From an uncultured Methylococcaceae bacterium (GTDB lineage Bacteria > Pseudomonadota > Gammaproteobacteria > Methylococcales > Methylococcaceae), in NCBI GenBank assembly GCA_903910005.1, contig CAIVXW010000150.1:1-31298 (forward strand): a stretch of 31,298 bases of DNA. Direction: 5' to 3'. This document shows positions 1 to 7,980 of the stretch, in pieces; position 1 is the first letter of the stretch, and every line of letters begins with the position of its first letter. The position numbers and the translations under genes were made by a program. A model generated the notes under the pieces. That model made no database searches, was not told where the DNA came from, and saw only the letters and a program-made list of their open reading frames with translations.

Positions 1-423
1 CCCCGGCAAAAAAATCAGCCCCGCCAGCAACAGCATCGAACAGCCAATGGCCCACAAAACCTGCAATTCCAGGGTTTGGTATTGCAGTGTCCACAGATAG
101 CTGTTCCAGGTGATTTCCAGCAGCACCATCCATGCGCCCCGGGACAGCAGATAAACAGCCAATTGGCGGGGAGAGGCAGCATGACGTTGCTGGTACAGTC
201 CGGCTCCCACACCGGCCAGAAAAATAAAAGTGGGGGCGCACAGGTGGGTGATCCAGCGGGTAAAAAACAGGGTAGGGCTGGTCTGGGTCAGGTCAGTCGG
301 GGAAAAACCCGGTGAAAACCAGAAATAGCGGACGTGATCAAGGGCCATGAGAACCATGACCAGCCCACGCAGGGCGTCAAGACTGGCCAGTCGCCCGGAT
401 GAATCGGCGGGTGTCGTTTCCAT
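1..423 (-). CDS. DUF1624-type membrane acyltransferase-like protein (C-terminus beyond window)
   Basis: The first 141 residues of a gene that runs off the left edge of the window. The start ATG is at 423 and a GGAG ribosome site lies about 8 bases before it. The N-terminus carries the signature of the DUF1624 / heparan-alpha-glucosaminide acetyltransferase-like family: an L-D-A-L-R-G-L motif near residue 15, then M-A-L-D-H-V-R about residue 25, followed by hydrophobic segments rich in W and F (about residues 76-85, 102-110 and 122-138). Known members are multi-pass inner-membrane proteins, presumed to move acyl groups onto extracytoplasmic substrates. The actual substrate is unknown. It stands alone on the minus strand, about 210 bases downstream of the lipoprotein gene. 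I am confident of the family but not of the activity. Confidence 0.85.
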   Translation of the reverse strand, partial: METTPADSSGRLASLDALRGLVMVLMALDHVRYFWFSPGFSPTDLTQTSPTLFFTRWITHLCAPTFIFLAGVGAGLYQQRHAASPRQLAVYLLSRGAWMVLLEITWNSYLWTLQYQTLELQVLWAIGCSMLLLAGLIFLPG

Positions 424-634
424 TGGTTCTGCTCCGGTATTGGTTTTTTTAACGTCAGTTCGGGTCGGCGTATGGTGAGCTACTACCGTACCGCGCATAA
501 AGCGATCCCGCGTTCCATTTGGTTGGCCTGTTTGCAAGGACTACAGCATGAAATATAGGGGGTATCATTGTACTCAAACAGGTCACCGCAGCCATCCAGC
601 CAGCCAGCATCCTTGACCTGCTCTGCTTCCGGGT

Positions 635-1681
635 TTATTTGGCGATGGTGATGTTGGGGCCTGCGTCGCGGGGAAGGTGGGTTACCGTCATCTGGAGCAA
701 TTGATGGATCACCCTGAAAGCCTCCCGATTCCAGAAGGATGTGCGCGACCGGGCCAGGCAGTACTGGTGGCCATTAAGGCGGATACCCACTTCCGGGTCG
801 CAGTCTTCGCCGTGATCCTCCAGTACCGCCAGGGCATGTACCGGATTTTCCGATGCATCCGGGCTGCGGGCGTCCGGCCCGACCGGGTATTCCTGTTCTT
901 CTCCGGTGTCACCGCCCACGAAGTTAAGCAGCGAGTAAAAACTGCGTAGACGAAGGTAGCCCCTGATGGGGTACTCCCCGCCCGGATATTCAGCACGTAT
1001 GTCCAGCCTGATTTCATCGGAATTGCCGGTTCTGGCCCAGTCGTTCCAGGCGGTTCGCTGGTTTTGCGTGAGTTGTGCCGGATCGTAGTTGGTCAAAATG
1101 GCCGTAAGGGGGTCTACGTGCAGCGCATTGCGATCCTGAATGGTCGACAGGTGGAGTACGGCCTGGCGGAAAACCGGGTATTCGGTTCTGATCTTCGGAC
1201 GATTGTGATAAATCTGCTCAGTGTCCCCGGTTTCCAGATGCAGTTCACTGGCCACCAGCCTTAGTAGCATGTCGACGTCATAGCCCTGCCGCAACAGCAA
1301 AATGATCCGATCCGATCCCAGTGGCGTCAGAAAGCGCCGGGTAAATTCCTCACCCTCCACCGGCATGATGCTGATGGTTGGATTTTCTGCCACACTGGTT
1401 CCGAGCAGCGGTGCCAGAAGACCGCCCTGATTGCCGGTCAGGGCCGGCGAAACACCGGCATTGAACTGAAAATTGAACGTGGCCGCGATGTTGGCAATGG
1501 CGGTAAAGTGCATGGGCAAATGCTGGCGGGCACGGGCAATGTTGAGCAGCAGTTGCCGTGACAGTGCCGTGCTGGCGGCTTCGTCGTATGCCATGACCGC
1601 CTGATTGAGCGCGACCGGACTCATGCAACCGGACAGCAGAATGCAGCCCGACAGCAACCATCGTCTGACGGCACGCTTCAT
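635..1681 (-). CDS. Conserved lipoprotein of unknown function
   Basis: A 348-residue protein with a lipoprotein signal peptide: basic N-terminus, hydrophobic core and an L-L-S-G-C lipobox that puts the lipidated cysteine at residue 19 (a second L-L-S-G-C ends at Cys13). No membrane span follows, so it is probably anchored in the outer or inner membrane facing the periplasm. The body is mixed alpha/beta in character, with a central P-x-x-G-E-E-F-x-R-R-x-L-T-P-L stretch and an L-L-R-L-V-A-S-E-L-H-L segment. I recognise it only as a protein of uncharacterised proteobacterial type and do not assign a function. The start ATG overlaps the stop of the upstream methyltransferase gene by 4 bases (ATGA), so the two are probably translated from one message. 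No terminator is evident after its stop. Confidence 0.8.
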   Translation of the reverse strand: MKRAVRRWLLSGCILLSGCMSPVALNQAVMAYDEAASTALSRQLLLNIARARQHLPMHFTAIANIAATFNFQFNAGVSPALTGNQGGLLAPLLGTSVAENPTISIMPVEGEEFTRRFLTPLGSDRIILLLRQGYDVDMLLRLVASELHLETGDTEQIYHNRPKIRTEYPVFRQAVLHLSTIQDRNALHVDPLTAILTNYDPAQLTQNQRTAWNDWARTGNSDEIRLDIRAEYPGGEYPIRGYLRLRSFYSLLNFVGGDTGEEQEYPVGPDARSPDASENPVHALAVLEDHGEDCDPEVGIRLNGHQYCLARSRTSFWNREAFRVIHQLLQMTVTHLPRDAGPNITIAK

Positions 1682-2592
1682 CGCGGTTGGCGTTTGCGGG
1701 GATGATGAGGGCCGGTTTTGGCCACGGCCGGTGCGGCAGGGCGCGTTTGAGCCGCACCCCGCGTTCCCAGGGCGTAGGCCAGTATTGCTACGGTTGCCGA
1801 TACGTTCAGCGATTGTACGGCTCCCCGGCCGCGGATTCTTACGACCTGCTCACAGCATTTCAGTGTCGCCGGTGAGAGTCCCTGTTCCTCGTTGCCCAGA
1901 ATGACCAGCGACGGACGCGGGTCGTCCGCCAGCTTTTCCAGCGGTATTCCCTTGTCGAGGGCCGTGCCGATGATGCGATAACCGGGTTGCAGCCGGTGTA
2001 ACAGGGCGGGCAGACGACTGGCACGAAACAATTGCAGATGCTCCAGCCCGCCTTCGGCCACCCGGTAGGCCGAATCGGATAACCCGGCCTGGGCCGGGTG
2101 GTCGGACAGAATCAGCCGGTCATAACCGAAAAACGCCAGTGTCCGGGCAATGGCACCCACGTTATGGGTGTTGCCAACACCGTCCAGAACAAATACCGGT
2201 TGACTGGTTGTGGCCCAGGTGTGAATCCGTTCGGGAGACAGTTCCTGCAGGAGCCGGGGTTCAGCCACCGCGACGATTCCGCCGTGTCTGACCGTCCCGG
2301 CAATCCGGGACAATTCAGCCGTGTCCACCATCCGGTAGGGACGACGTTGCCCCGCCATGCTGGCGCAAAAAGTCCCGATGCGGGGAATCATCCGTTCCTC
2401 GTAAAAAAAGCGAACCACCCGTTCCGGTGCCGTTTGAAACAGGGCCGCAACCGCCGGAAAACCCGCTACCCTCAACAGTTTGTCGCCAGTCGGGGCGTCC
2501 GGCAGGGGGGGAGCCGGTTGGGGCTGGCGCGGTGACGGCGGGACGGAACCCGTCTGCAACCGGGGGGACGAAAGCGGTTTTCTGGAGATCAT
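1678..2592 (-). CDS. TrmH/SpoU-family RNA 2'-O-methyltransferase (YfiF-like)
   Basis: Predicted S-adenosylmethionine-dependent 2'-O-ribose methyltransferase of the SPOUT superfamily. An N-terminal Pro-rich tail (about 35 residues) precedes a substrate-binding region (about residues 40-110). The catalytic knot follows with all three SpoU motifs: motif 1 around D-G-V-G-N-T-H-N-V-G-A-I-A-R, motif 2 as I-L-G-N-E-E-Q-G-L and motif 3 as S-L-N-V-S-A-T-V-A. The organisation matches E. coli YfiF more than RlmB or TrmH, so the RNA target is unknown. I chose ATG 2592 (304 residues) because an AGGA lies about 9 bases before it and upstream sequence is not conserved in character; ATG 2640 is a possible longer start. 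The C-terminal tail is basic and may bind RNA. Divergent from the rimP operon. Confidence 0.85.
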   Translation of the reverse strand: MISRKPLSSPRLQTGSVPPSPRQPQPAPPLPDAPTGDKLLRVAGFPAVAALFQTAPERVVRFFYEERMIPRIGTFCASMAGQRRPYRMVDTAELSRIAGTVRHGGIVAVAEPRLLQELSPERIHTWATTSQPVFVLDGVGNTHNVGAIARTLAFFGYDRLILSDHPAQAGLSDSAYRVAEGGLEHLQLFRASRLPALLHRLQPGYRIIGTALDKGIPLEKLADDPRPSLVILGNEEQGLSPATLKCCEQVVRIRGRGAVQSLNVSATVAILAYALGTRGAAQTRPAAPAVAKTGPHHPRKRQPR

Positions 2593-2689
2593 GGCGTATT
2601 TCCTGGGTAGGGGTAAGACAAAGTGCTGAACGCCCGGCATTCTACCCTGAAACCGCCCGGCAGGGGCTGGATAACAGGGGCATTTCAGG

Positions 2690-2718
2690 TTCCAATACAA
2701 CCGAGAGTGTGGTACAGT
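2690..2718 (+). promoter_or_regulatory. Possible sigma70-type promoter in the rimP leader region
   Basis: TTCCAA (2690-2695) and TACAGT (2713-2718) are separated by 17 bases, with a TGTGG just before the -10. It is placed so that it would produce a short transcript ending at the 2781 terminator, or the full rimP operon message on readthrough. The -35 is weak, so this is tentative. Confidence 0.3.
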
Positions 2719-2752
2719 GGCAAGCAAATTTTAAGTGAAACAGTCATCACTC

Positions 2753-2781
2753 AGAAAAACGCCCCATCCAGGGGCTTTTTT
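2753..2781 (+). terminator. Intrinsic terminator/attenuator in the rimP-nusA leader
   Basis: A perfect 5-bp GC stem (GCCCC / GGGGC, 2761-2765 and 2771-2775) with a 5-base loop is followed by six T and preceded by a run of A, so it could work on both strands. It lies between two divergent genes, where no recognised gene needs terminating. That suggests either an attenuator of the rimP operon or a small unannotated transcript. Confidence 0.65.
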
Positions 2782-2850
2782 GTTCGTGCGGATTTTGTCA
2801 TACCGGGGGCGGTAGTCTCGTAATTTCACGAGGTCTCCGCAGTAGGGTCT

Positions 2851-2891
2851 GGCAAGGTTTCCGTCAGTATCGGGCCTTGTGCCCTTTTTTT
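2851..2891 (+). promoter_or_regulatory. Second terminator-like hairpin with a competing pairing, rimP leader
   Basis: GGGC (2872-2875) and GCCC (2881-2884) form a short hairpin followed by seven T, ending 27 bases before the rimP start. The same 3' half can pair instead with GGCAAGG at 2851-2857 (a bulged 7-bp helix), which would break the terminator hairpin. A separate hairpin, CTCGT/ACGAG, lies at 2817-2832. Together these look like a leader with alternative folds. The stem is short, so strength is uncertain. Confidence 0.4.
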
Positions 2892-2918
2892 GTCGGTCAT
2901 TTCAAGAGAGGGGGTGTC

Positions 2919-3371
2919 ATGCGTGGGCAGGAACGCCTGAGCAAGCTGATCGGGCCTGTGGTCAATGGTCTGGGGTATGAACTGGTTGCCGTCGAGTACG
3001 ACAGCAGGCAAAAAATCCTCAGGGTTTACATCGACCATGAAGCAGGTATCACCCTGGACGATTGCTCAAAGGTAAGCCATCAACTCAGCGGCTTTCTGGA
3101 TGTGGAGGATCCCATACCGGGGAATTATCAACTGGAAATATCCTCGCCCGGGATGGACCGGCCACTGCGTGAGCCCGACCACTTCGAACGTTTCAAGGGT
3201 TGCACGGTGAGGTTGCAATTAACCCACCCGCTGGAAAACCGCAGAAAATTCAAGGCCCGACTGCTGGGCATGGACGGTGACGACGTAGTATTGCAGGACG
3301 GTGAAACCATTCTGCATATCCCTTTTGAATCCATAGACAAGGCACGCCTGGTGCCTGACTTTGATATTTGA
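2919..3371 (+). CDS. rimP: Ribosome maturation factor RimP
   Basis: RimP assists late assembly of the 30S subunit. The 150-residue product equals the E. coli length. Recognisable stretches are the N-terminal helix ending in G-Y-E-L-V-A-V-E-Y, the R-V-Y-I-D strand, the D-C-S-K-V-S-H-Q-L helix and the family hallmark S-S-P-G-M-D-R-P-L about residues 75-83, followed by the SH3-like C-terminal domain. I chose ATG 2919 because a strong AGAGAGGGGG ribosome site lies just before it; an in-frame upstream ATG at 2877 falls inside the leader hairpin. It is the first gene of the rimP-nusA-infB operon, and its expression is likely set by the leader structures upstream. Confidence 0.97.
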   Translation: MRGQERLSKLIGPVVNGLGYELVAVEYDSRQKILRVYIDHEAGITLDDCSKVSHQLSGFLDVEDPIPGNYQLEISSPGMDRPLREPDHFERFKGCTVRLQLTHPLENRRKFKARLLGMDGDDVVLQDGETILHIPFESIDKARLVPDFDI

Positions 3372-3388
3372 CAACCCAGGACGACGTA

Positions 3389-4888
3389 ATGGCAAACAAA
3401 GAAATATTGCTGGTGGTTGACGTCGTATCCAATGAAAAGGAAATCGACAAGGAGGTGATTTTCGTTGCCATAGAGGATGCGTTGCGTACAGCCACGATCA
3501 AGCGACATGACAACAGAATTGATGTCCGGGTGGCCATCGACCGCAAGACCGGAGACTACGAAACCTTTCGCCGCTGGCTGGTGGTGGAAGGTGAGGTGCC
3601 GGTTCGCAGGGGCAATGACCAGCCGGAGGTAGAAATATCGCTTGAGGAAGCCAGAAATACCCAACCCGACATACAGGTGGATGAGTACCTGGAACGCCCG
3701 ATCGAATCAATAGAATTTGGACGGATTGCCGCCCAGACCGCCAAACAGGTCATCGTTCAGCGGGTGCGGGACGCCGAGCGGCGCAAGGTGGTTGACGCCT
3801 TTCGCAACCGGGTGGGTGAACTGGTGACCGGCGTGGTCAAACGGGTGGAGCGCGGCAGCATCTATCTGGATCTGGGCGGTAACATTGAGGCCTTTGTTCC
3901 CCGTGAGGAAATGATAGGGCGCGAGGCAGTACGCACCGGCGACCGCCTGCGTGGCTATCTCAAGGCAGTTAAACCTGAGGCGCGTGGGCCTCAGCTTTTC
4001 GTCAGCCGTACCGCGCCCGAATTGCTGATGGCCCTGTTCCGGCTGGAAGTCCCCGAGGTAGGGGAGGGCATCATTGAAATCATGGCGGCGGCGCGTGATC
4101 CGGGCGTGAGGGCCAAGGTTGCCGTCAAAAGCAACGAACCGCGTCTGGATCCGGTCGGAGCCTGCGTCGGGATGCGTGGTTCCAGGGTGCAGGCCGTCAC
4201 CAATGAATTGTCCGGTGAACGGGTTGACATCATTCTTTGGAGCGATAATCAGGCCCAGTTTGTGGTCAACGCCATGGCACCGGCTGAAATCGTTTCCATC
4301 GTGGTGGATGAGGATCGGCATTCCATGGACATTGCCGTGGCCGATGAAAACCTGTCCCAGGCCATAGGACGCAATGGTCAGAATGTACGACTGGCCTCCG
4401 AACTGACTGGATGGACGCTCAACGTCATGAGTGCCACCCAGGCCGAAACCAAAAATACCCAGGAAACCAATAAACTGATACAAAAGTTTGTTGATGAACT
4501 GGGCGTGAGCAAGGATGTCGCCGAGGTATTGGTGCGGGAGGGTTTTTCCACCGTTGAGGAAATGGCGTATGTTCCCAGCAAGGAATTGCTGGAAATTGAC
4601 GAATTTGATGAGGACATTGTTGAGGAATTGCGTAATCGCGCCCGCGACGCCCTGCTCATCAACGCCATCGCCAGTGAAGAAAAATTTGAACCTACCCCGA
4701 TTCCGGGAACCCTGACTGATCTGGAAGGCATTGATGAAGCACTGGCTGAGCGGCTTGGACGGCACGGAATTGCCACCGTCAATGATCTGGCCGAACTGGC
4801 AGTTGATGAACTGCTGGACATCGGCGGCATGAATGAGGCGACGGCTGCCCGCCTGATCATGGCGGCTCGTTCGTCGTGGTTTACCTGA
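3389..4888 (+). CDS. nusA: Transcription termination/antitermination factor NusA
   Basis: NusA binds RNA polymerase and nascent RNA and modulates pausing, termination and antitermination. At 499 residues it is close to E. coli (495). Order: N-terminal RNA polymerase-binding domain (about 1-130), S1 domain (about 135-200, V-V-K-R-V-E-R-G-S-I), KH1 and KH2 (about 225-345, including S-Q-A-I-G-R-N-G-Q-N-V), then two C-terminal acidic helix-hairpin-helix repeats (about 360-420 and 435-499). Both repeats are present, as in gammaproteobacteria. Start ATG 3389 has an AGGA 6 bases upstream. The gap to rimP is 17 bases, so they share a message. NusA autoregulates its operon in E. coli, and the leader here carries terminator-like hairpins that could serve that purpose. 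Confidence 0.98.
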   Translation: MANKEILLVVDVVSNEKEIDKEVIFVAIEDALRTATIKRHDNRIDVRVAIDRKTGDYETFRRWLVVEGEVPVRRGNDQPEVEISLEEARNTQPDIQVDEYLERPIESIEFGRIAAQTAKQVIVQRVRDAERRKVVDAFRNRVGELVTGVVKRVERGSIYLDLGGNIEAFVPREEMIGREAVRTGDRLRGYLKAVKPEARGPQLFVSRTAPELLMALFRLEVPEVGEGIIEIMAAARDPGVRAKVAVKSNEPRLDPVGACVGMRGSRVQAVTNELSGERVDIILWSDNQAQFVVNAMAPAEIVSIVVDEDRHSMDIAVADENLSQAIGRNGQNVRLASELTGWTLNVMSATQAETKNTQETNKLIQKFVDELGVSKDVAEVLVREGFSTVEEMAYVPSKELLEIDEFDEDIVEELRNRARDALLINAIASEEKFEPTPIPGTLTDLEGIDEALAERLGRHGIATVNDLAELAVDELLDIGGMNEATAARLIMAARSSWFT

Positions 4889-4928
4889 ATCAAGGGATTT
4901 TATCGAACAGGATCGAGGCTATCTGAGA

Positions 4929-7607
4929 ATGAGTGATGTGACAGTAAGGCAACTGGCCGGGGTAGTGGGTATCCCCCCGGAGAAACTGCTGACGCAGTTG
5001 GCTGATGCGGGCCTGAGCAAATCAGGGCCGGATGACACCTTGAGCGACAGCGAGAAACGGCAGTTTCTGGGATACCTGCGACAAAGCCACGGCAAACAGC
5101 AAAAAGATGGTGCCGAGCCTAACCGCGTCACCTTGCAGCGAAGAAAAGTCAGCGAACTCAAGCAGGGTAAAATTCCCGGCAAGGGTGCCAAAACCATCAG
5201 TGTGGAGGTTCGCAAGACTCGAACCTACATCAAGCGCGAGGCTCCCGAAACGGCCGAACAGTCGGCAGAGGCTGCCAGAATTGCTGCCATGCAGGAAGCA
5301 GAACGGCAACGGCTCCAGCAGGAGGAGGAGGCCAGACGCCTTCAGGCTCTTGAACAGGAGCGTATCCGGCAGGAACTTCAAGAACAGGAAGCACGCAAGC
5401 GTCAGGAAGAGGCAGCCCTGGCGGAACAAAAACGCCAGGAAGAAGAAAGGAAAAAGGCTGAAATGCGTCAGAAACAGCAAGCAGACAGAAAACCCCCCGT
5501 GCAAAAGACGGCGGAAAGCAGTCCGTCGGCCACTCGTCCCGCCGAGAAAAAACCGGTTGCGGCACCGGCCAAAAAACCGGCGGAGCCGCCCCGTAAACCC
5601 AAACCGCCCGCTCTCAAACCTGTTGTGGAGCGGGAGGAATTTGGCGGTGTGCGTACTGCGACCACCGATGCGGACGCCCGCAGGGCCAAGAAAAAAACCG
5701 GCACCGCCAAAGCAGGTGACGATGACTTTCGTGATGGTTTCGAGGGCGGTGACAATCGCCGCAACAAGAAAAGGAAAGCCAAGCCCGGCAAGTTTACACC
5801 GGCCCCTCCGGAGCAGAGGCACGGGTTTGAACGTCCCACCGCCCCGATGGTGCGGGACGTTGCTGTCCCGGAAAGCATTTCGGTGTCCGATCTGGCCCAG
5901 CGCATGTCAGTCAAGGCCACCGAGGTTATCAAAACCCTGATTGGCATGGGCGTCATGGCCACCATCAACCAGTTGCTGGATCAGGACACGGCCCTGCTGG
6001 TGGTGGAAGAAATGGGCCACAAGGGGTTCGCCCAGGTGGAAAATCCGCTGGAGGCCGAAATCATTGCGACCATGAACCTGGCAGCCGAGGCCGAACAACA
6101 TTCCAGAGCCCCGGTCGTCACCATCATGGGCCATGTCGATCACGGCAAGACCTCGCTGCTGGATTACATCCGCAAAACCCGGGTTGCCGCCAGCGAAGCC
6201 GGTGGCATCACCCAGCATATCGGTGCCTATCAGGTCAAGACCGATCACGGTGCGGTGACATTCCTCGATACGCCCGGTCATGCCGCCTTCACGGCCATGC
6301 GGGCTCGCGGTGCCAAAATTACCGACATCGTGGTTCTGGTGGTAGCGGCCGATGATGGCGTCATGCCGCAAACCCGTGAGGCCATTGAACATTCGCGGGC
6401 GGCCGGGGTTCCCCTGGTGGTTGCAGTCAACAAAATCGACAAACCCGGTGCTGATCCGGAACGGGTCAAGCAGGAACTGTCAGGCTTGAACGTGGTTCCG
6501 GAAGAGTGGGGCGGCGATGCCCAGTTTGTCAGTGTATCCGCCAAAACCGGCCAAGGCATTGATAACCTGCTGGATGCCATACTGGTACAGGCCGAAATAC
6601 TGGAACTCAAGGCTCCGGTCAGCATACCGGCCACCGGTGTGGTGCTGGAATCAAAACTGGAAAAGGGACGTGGCCCCGTGGCCGACATCCTGATTCAGCA
6701 AGGTGTGCTGCGCAAGGGTGACTTCATTTTGTGCGGCATGGAATCCGGGCGGGTCAGGGCCATGTTCAACGAGAATGGCAAACCGATCCGGGAGGCAGGG
6801 CCTTCGATGCCGGTTGAGGTACTGGGATTGTCGGCGGCCCCTAATGCCGGTGATGAATTCATTGTGGTAGCGGATGAGCGCAAGGCCCGTGAAATCGCCA
6901 CCCAGCGTGAGGAAAAACTGAGAAGTTCCAAACTGGCAGCCCAGCAGGCTACCAAACTGGAAGACCTGTTCTCCCGCATGGAAAGCGGAGAAACCGCTGA
7001 TCTCAACCTGGTCATCAAGGCAGATGTACAGGGTAGCCTGGAGGCCTTGCGCGGTTCACTGTCCAGCCTTTCCACCGACAAGGTCAAGGTCAGGGTAATT
7101 GCGGGTGGCGTGGGTGGTATCAACGAAACCGACGCCAATCTGGCACTCGCTTCCAGTGCCATCATCGTAGGCTTTAATGTTCGCGCCGACGCCAGTGCCC
7201 GCAAATTGATTGAGGAACGCGGCATCGACCTGCATTATTACAGCATCATCTACGAAGCCATCGACGAGATCAAAAAATCGATGACCGGGTTGCTTGAGCC
7301 TGAATTCAGGGAACAGATCGTGGGCAATGCCGAAGTGCGGGATGTGTTCCGTCATCCCAAGTTCGGTGCCATTGCCGGTTGCATGGTGACCGACGGTTTC
7401 GTCAAGCGCAATCTGCCGATTCGTGTTCTGCGTGACAATGTGGTGATCTTTGAGGGCCAACTTGATTCCCTGCGCCGTTACAAGGACGATGTTGCCGAAG
7501 TGAAGGCCGGTATGGAATGCGGCATCGGTGTCAGAAACTATAATGAAATCAAGGTGGGAGATCAGATCGAGGTGTTTGAAAAAGTCCAGATTCAGCATCC
7601 ATCCTGA
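4929..7607 (+). CDS. infB: Translation initiation factor IF-2
   Basis: IF-2 is the GTPase that places initiator fMet-tRNA on the 30S subunit and promotes subunit joining. The 892-residue protein has an N-terminal IF2_N domain (about 1-50), a long charged Glu/Gln/Arg-rich coiled coil followed by a Pro/Lys-rich linker (about 100-290), and a second IF2_N domain (about 315-365). The G domain follows (G1 G-H-V-D-H-G-K-T at 401-408, D-T-P-G-H from 447, N-K-I-D from 501, S-A-K from 537), then domains II-IV. All GTP-binding motifs are intact. Start ATG 4929 has a purine-rich AGGATCGAGG upstream. It sits 40 bases after nusA. E. coli makes shorter forms from internal starts; I cannot tell whether this gene does. 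Confidence 0.98.
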   Translation: MSDVTVRQLAGVVGIPPEKLLTQLADAGLSKSGPDDTLSDSEKRQFLGYLRQSHGKQQKDGAEPNRVTLQRRKVSELKQGKIPGKGAKTISVEVRKTRTYIKREAPETAEQSAEAARIAAMQEAERQRLQQEEEARRLQALEQERIRQELQEQEARKRQEEAALAEQKRQEEERKKAEMRQKQQADRKPPVQKTAESSPSATRPAEKKPVAAPAKKPAEPPRKPKPPALKPVVEREEFGGVRTATTDADARRAKKKTGTAKAGDDDFRDGFEGGDNRRNKKRKAKPGKFTPAPPEQRHGFERPTAPMVRDVAVPESISVSDLAQRMSVKATEVIKTLIGMGVMATINQLLDQDTALLVVEEMGHKGFAQVENPLEAEIIATMNLAAEAEQHSRAPVVTIMGHVDHGKTSLLDYIRKTRVAASEAGGITQHIGAYQVKTDHGAVTFLDTPGHAAFTAMRARGAKITDIVVLVVAADDGVMPQTREAIEHSRAAGVPLVVAVNKIDKPGADPERVKQELSGLNVVPEEWGGDAQFVSVSAKTGQGIDNLLDAILVQAEILELKAPVSIPATGVVLESKLEKGRGPVADILIQQGVLRKGDFILCGMESGRVRAMFNENGKPIREAGPSMPVEVLGLSAAPNAGDEFIVVADERKAREIATQREEKLRSSKLAAQQATKLEDLFSRMESGETADLNLVIKADVQGSLEALRGSLSSLSTDKVKVRVIAGGVGGINETDANLALASSAIIVGFNVRADASARKLIEERGIDLHYYSIIYEAIDEIKKSMTGLLEPEFREQIVGNAEVRDVFRHPKFGAIAGCMVTDGFVKRNLPIRVLRDNVVIFEGQLDSLRRYKDDVAEVKAGMECGIGVRNYNEIKVGDQIEVFEKVQIQHPS

Positions 7608-7623
7608 CACCAAAATCACTGCC

Positions 7624-7980
7624 ATGCCGAGAGAATTCAGCCGTAGCGACCGCGTCGCTTCGCAAATACAACAGGAACTGGCCGACATCATCCGGCAGAC
7701 CGTGCGTGACGGTCGCCTGGGTATGGTGACGGTCAGTGAAGTCAGGGTCACTCGTGATCTGGCCGTTGCCTCGGTTTACGTCACATTTTTGGGGGGCAGC
7801 GAACCCGCATCCCACGGTGCCAGGCTACTGGCAGAAGAATACGCTCCGGAGCTGCGGCGGGAACTGGGCCGCCGCATCCGGGTTCGCAACCTGCCCGAAC
7901 TGCGTTTTCTGTACGACACCTCGCTGGAGCAGGGCATGCGTATGGATGCCTTGCTGGATCAATTATCTCCGCATGAGTGA
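7624..7980 (+). CDS. rbfA: Ribosome-binding factor A
   Basis: RbfA is a cold-shock 30S maturation factor that binds near the 5' helix of 16S rRNA. The 118-residue product has the typical opening P-R-E-F-S-R-S-D-R-V-A-S-Q-I-Q-Q-E-L and the KH-like fold, with the V-T-R-D-L-A-V-A-S-V-Y-V strand and the C-terminal R-M-D-A-L-L-D helix. Start ATG 7624 lies 16 bases after the infB stop and has no obvious ribosome site, so it probably depends on translation of infB. An upstream in-frame ATG at 7528 would overlap infB and add residues not seen in the family. Its end overlaps truB by 8 bases. Confidence 0.95.
   Translation: MPREFSRSDRVASQIQQELADIIRQTVRDGRLGMVTVSEVRVTRDLAVASVYVTFLGGSEPASHGARLLAEEYAPELRRELGRRIRVRNLPELRFLYDTSLEQGMRMDALLDQLSPHE

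Noticed and set aside
455..610. 51-codon open frame on the minus strand between the lipoprotein and DUF1624 genes
   Set aside because: It has a weak ribosome site and no recognisable domain, signal peptide or conservation clue. Not enough to call a gene.
2593..2918. A tRNA (such as metY) upstream of rimP
   Set aside because: Looked for because E. coli has one there. No cloverleaf, T-arm motif or CCA-ended stem was found, only hairpins and terminators.
3707..4765. 352-codon open frame antisense to nusA
   Set aside because: Shadow frame opposite a complete, well-conserved gene.
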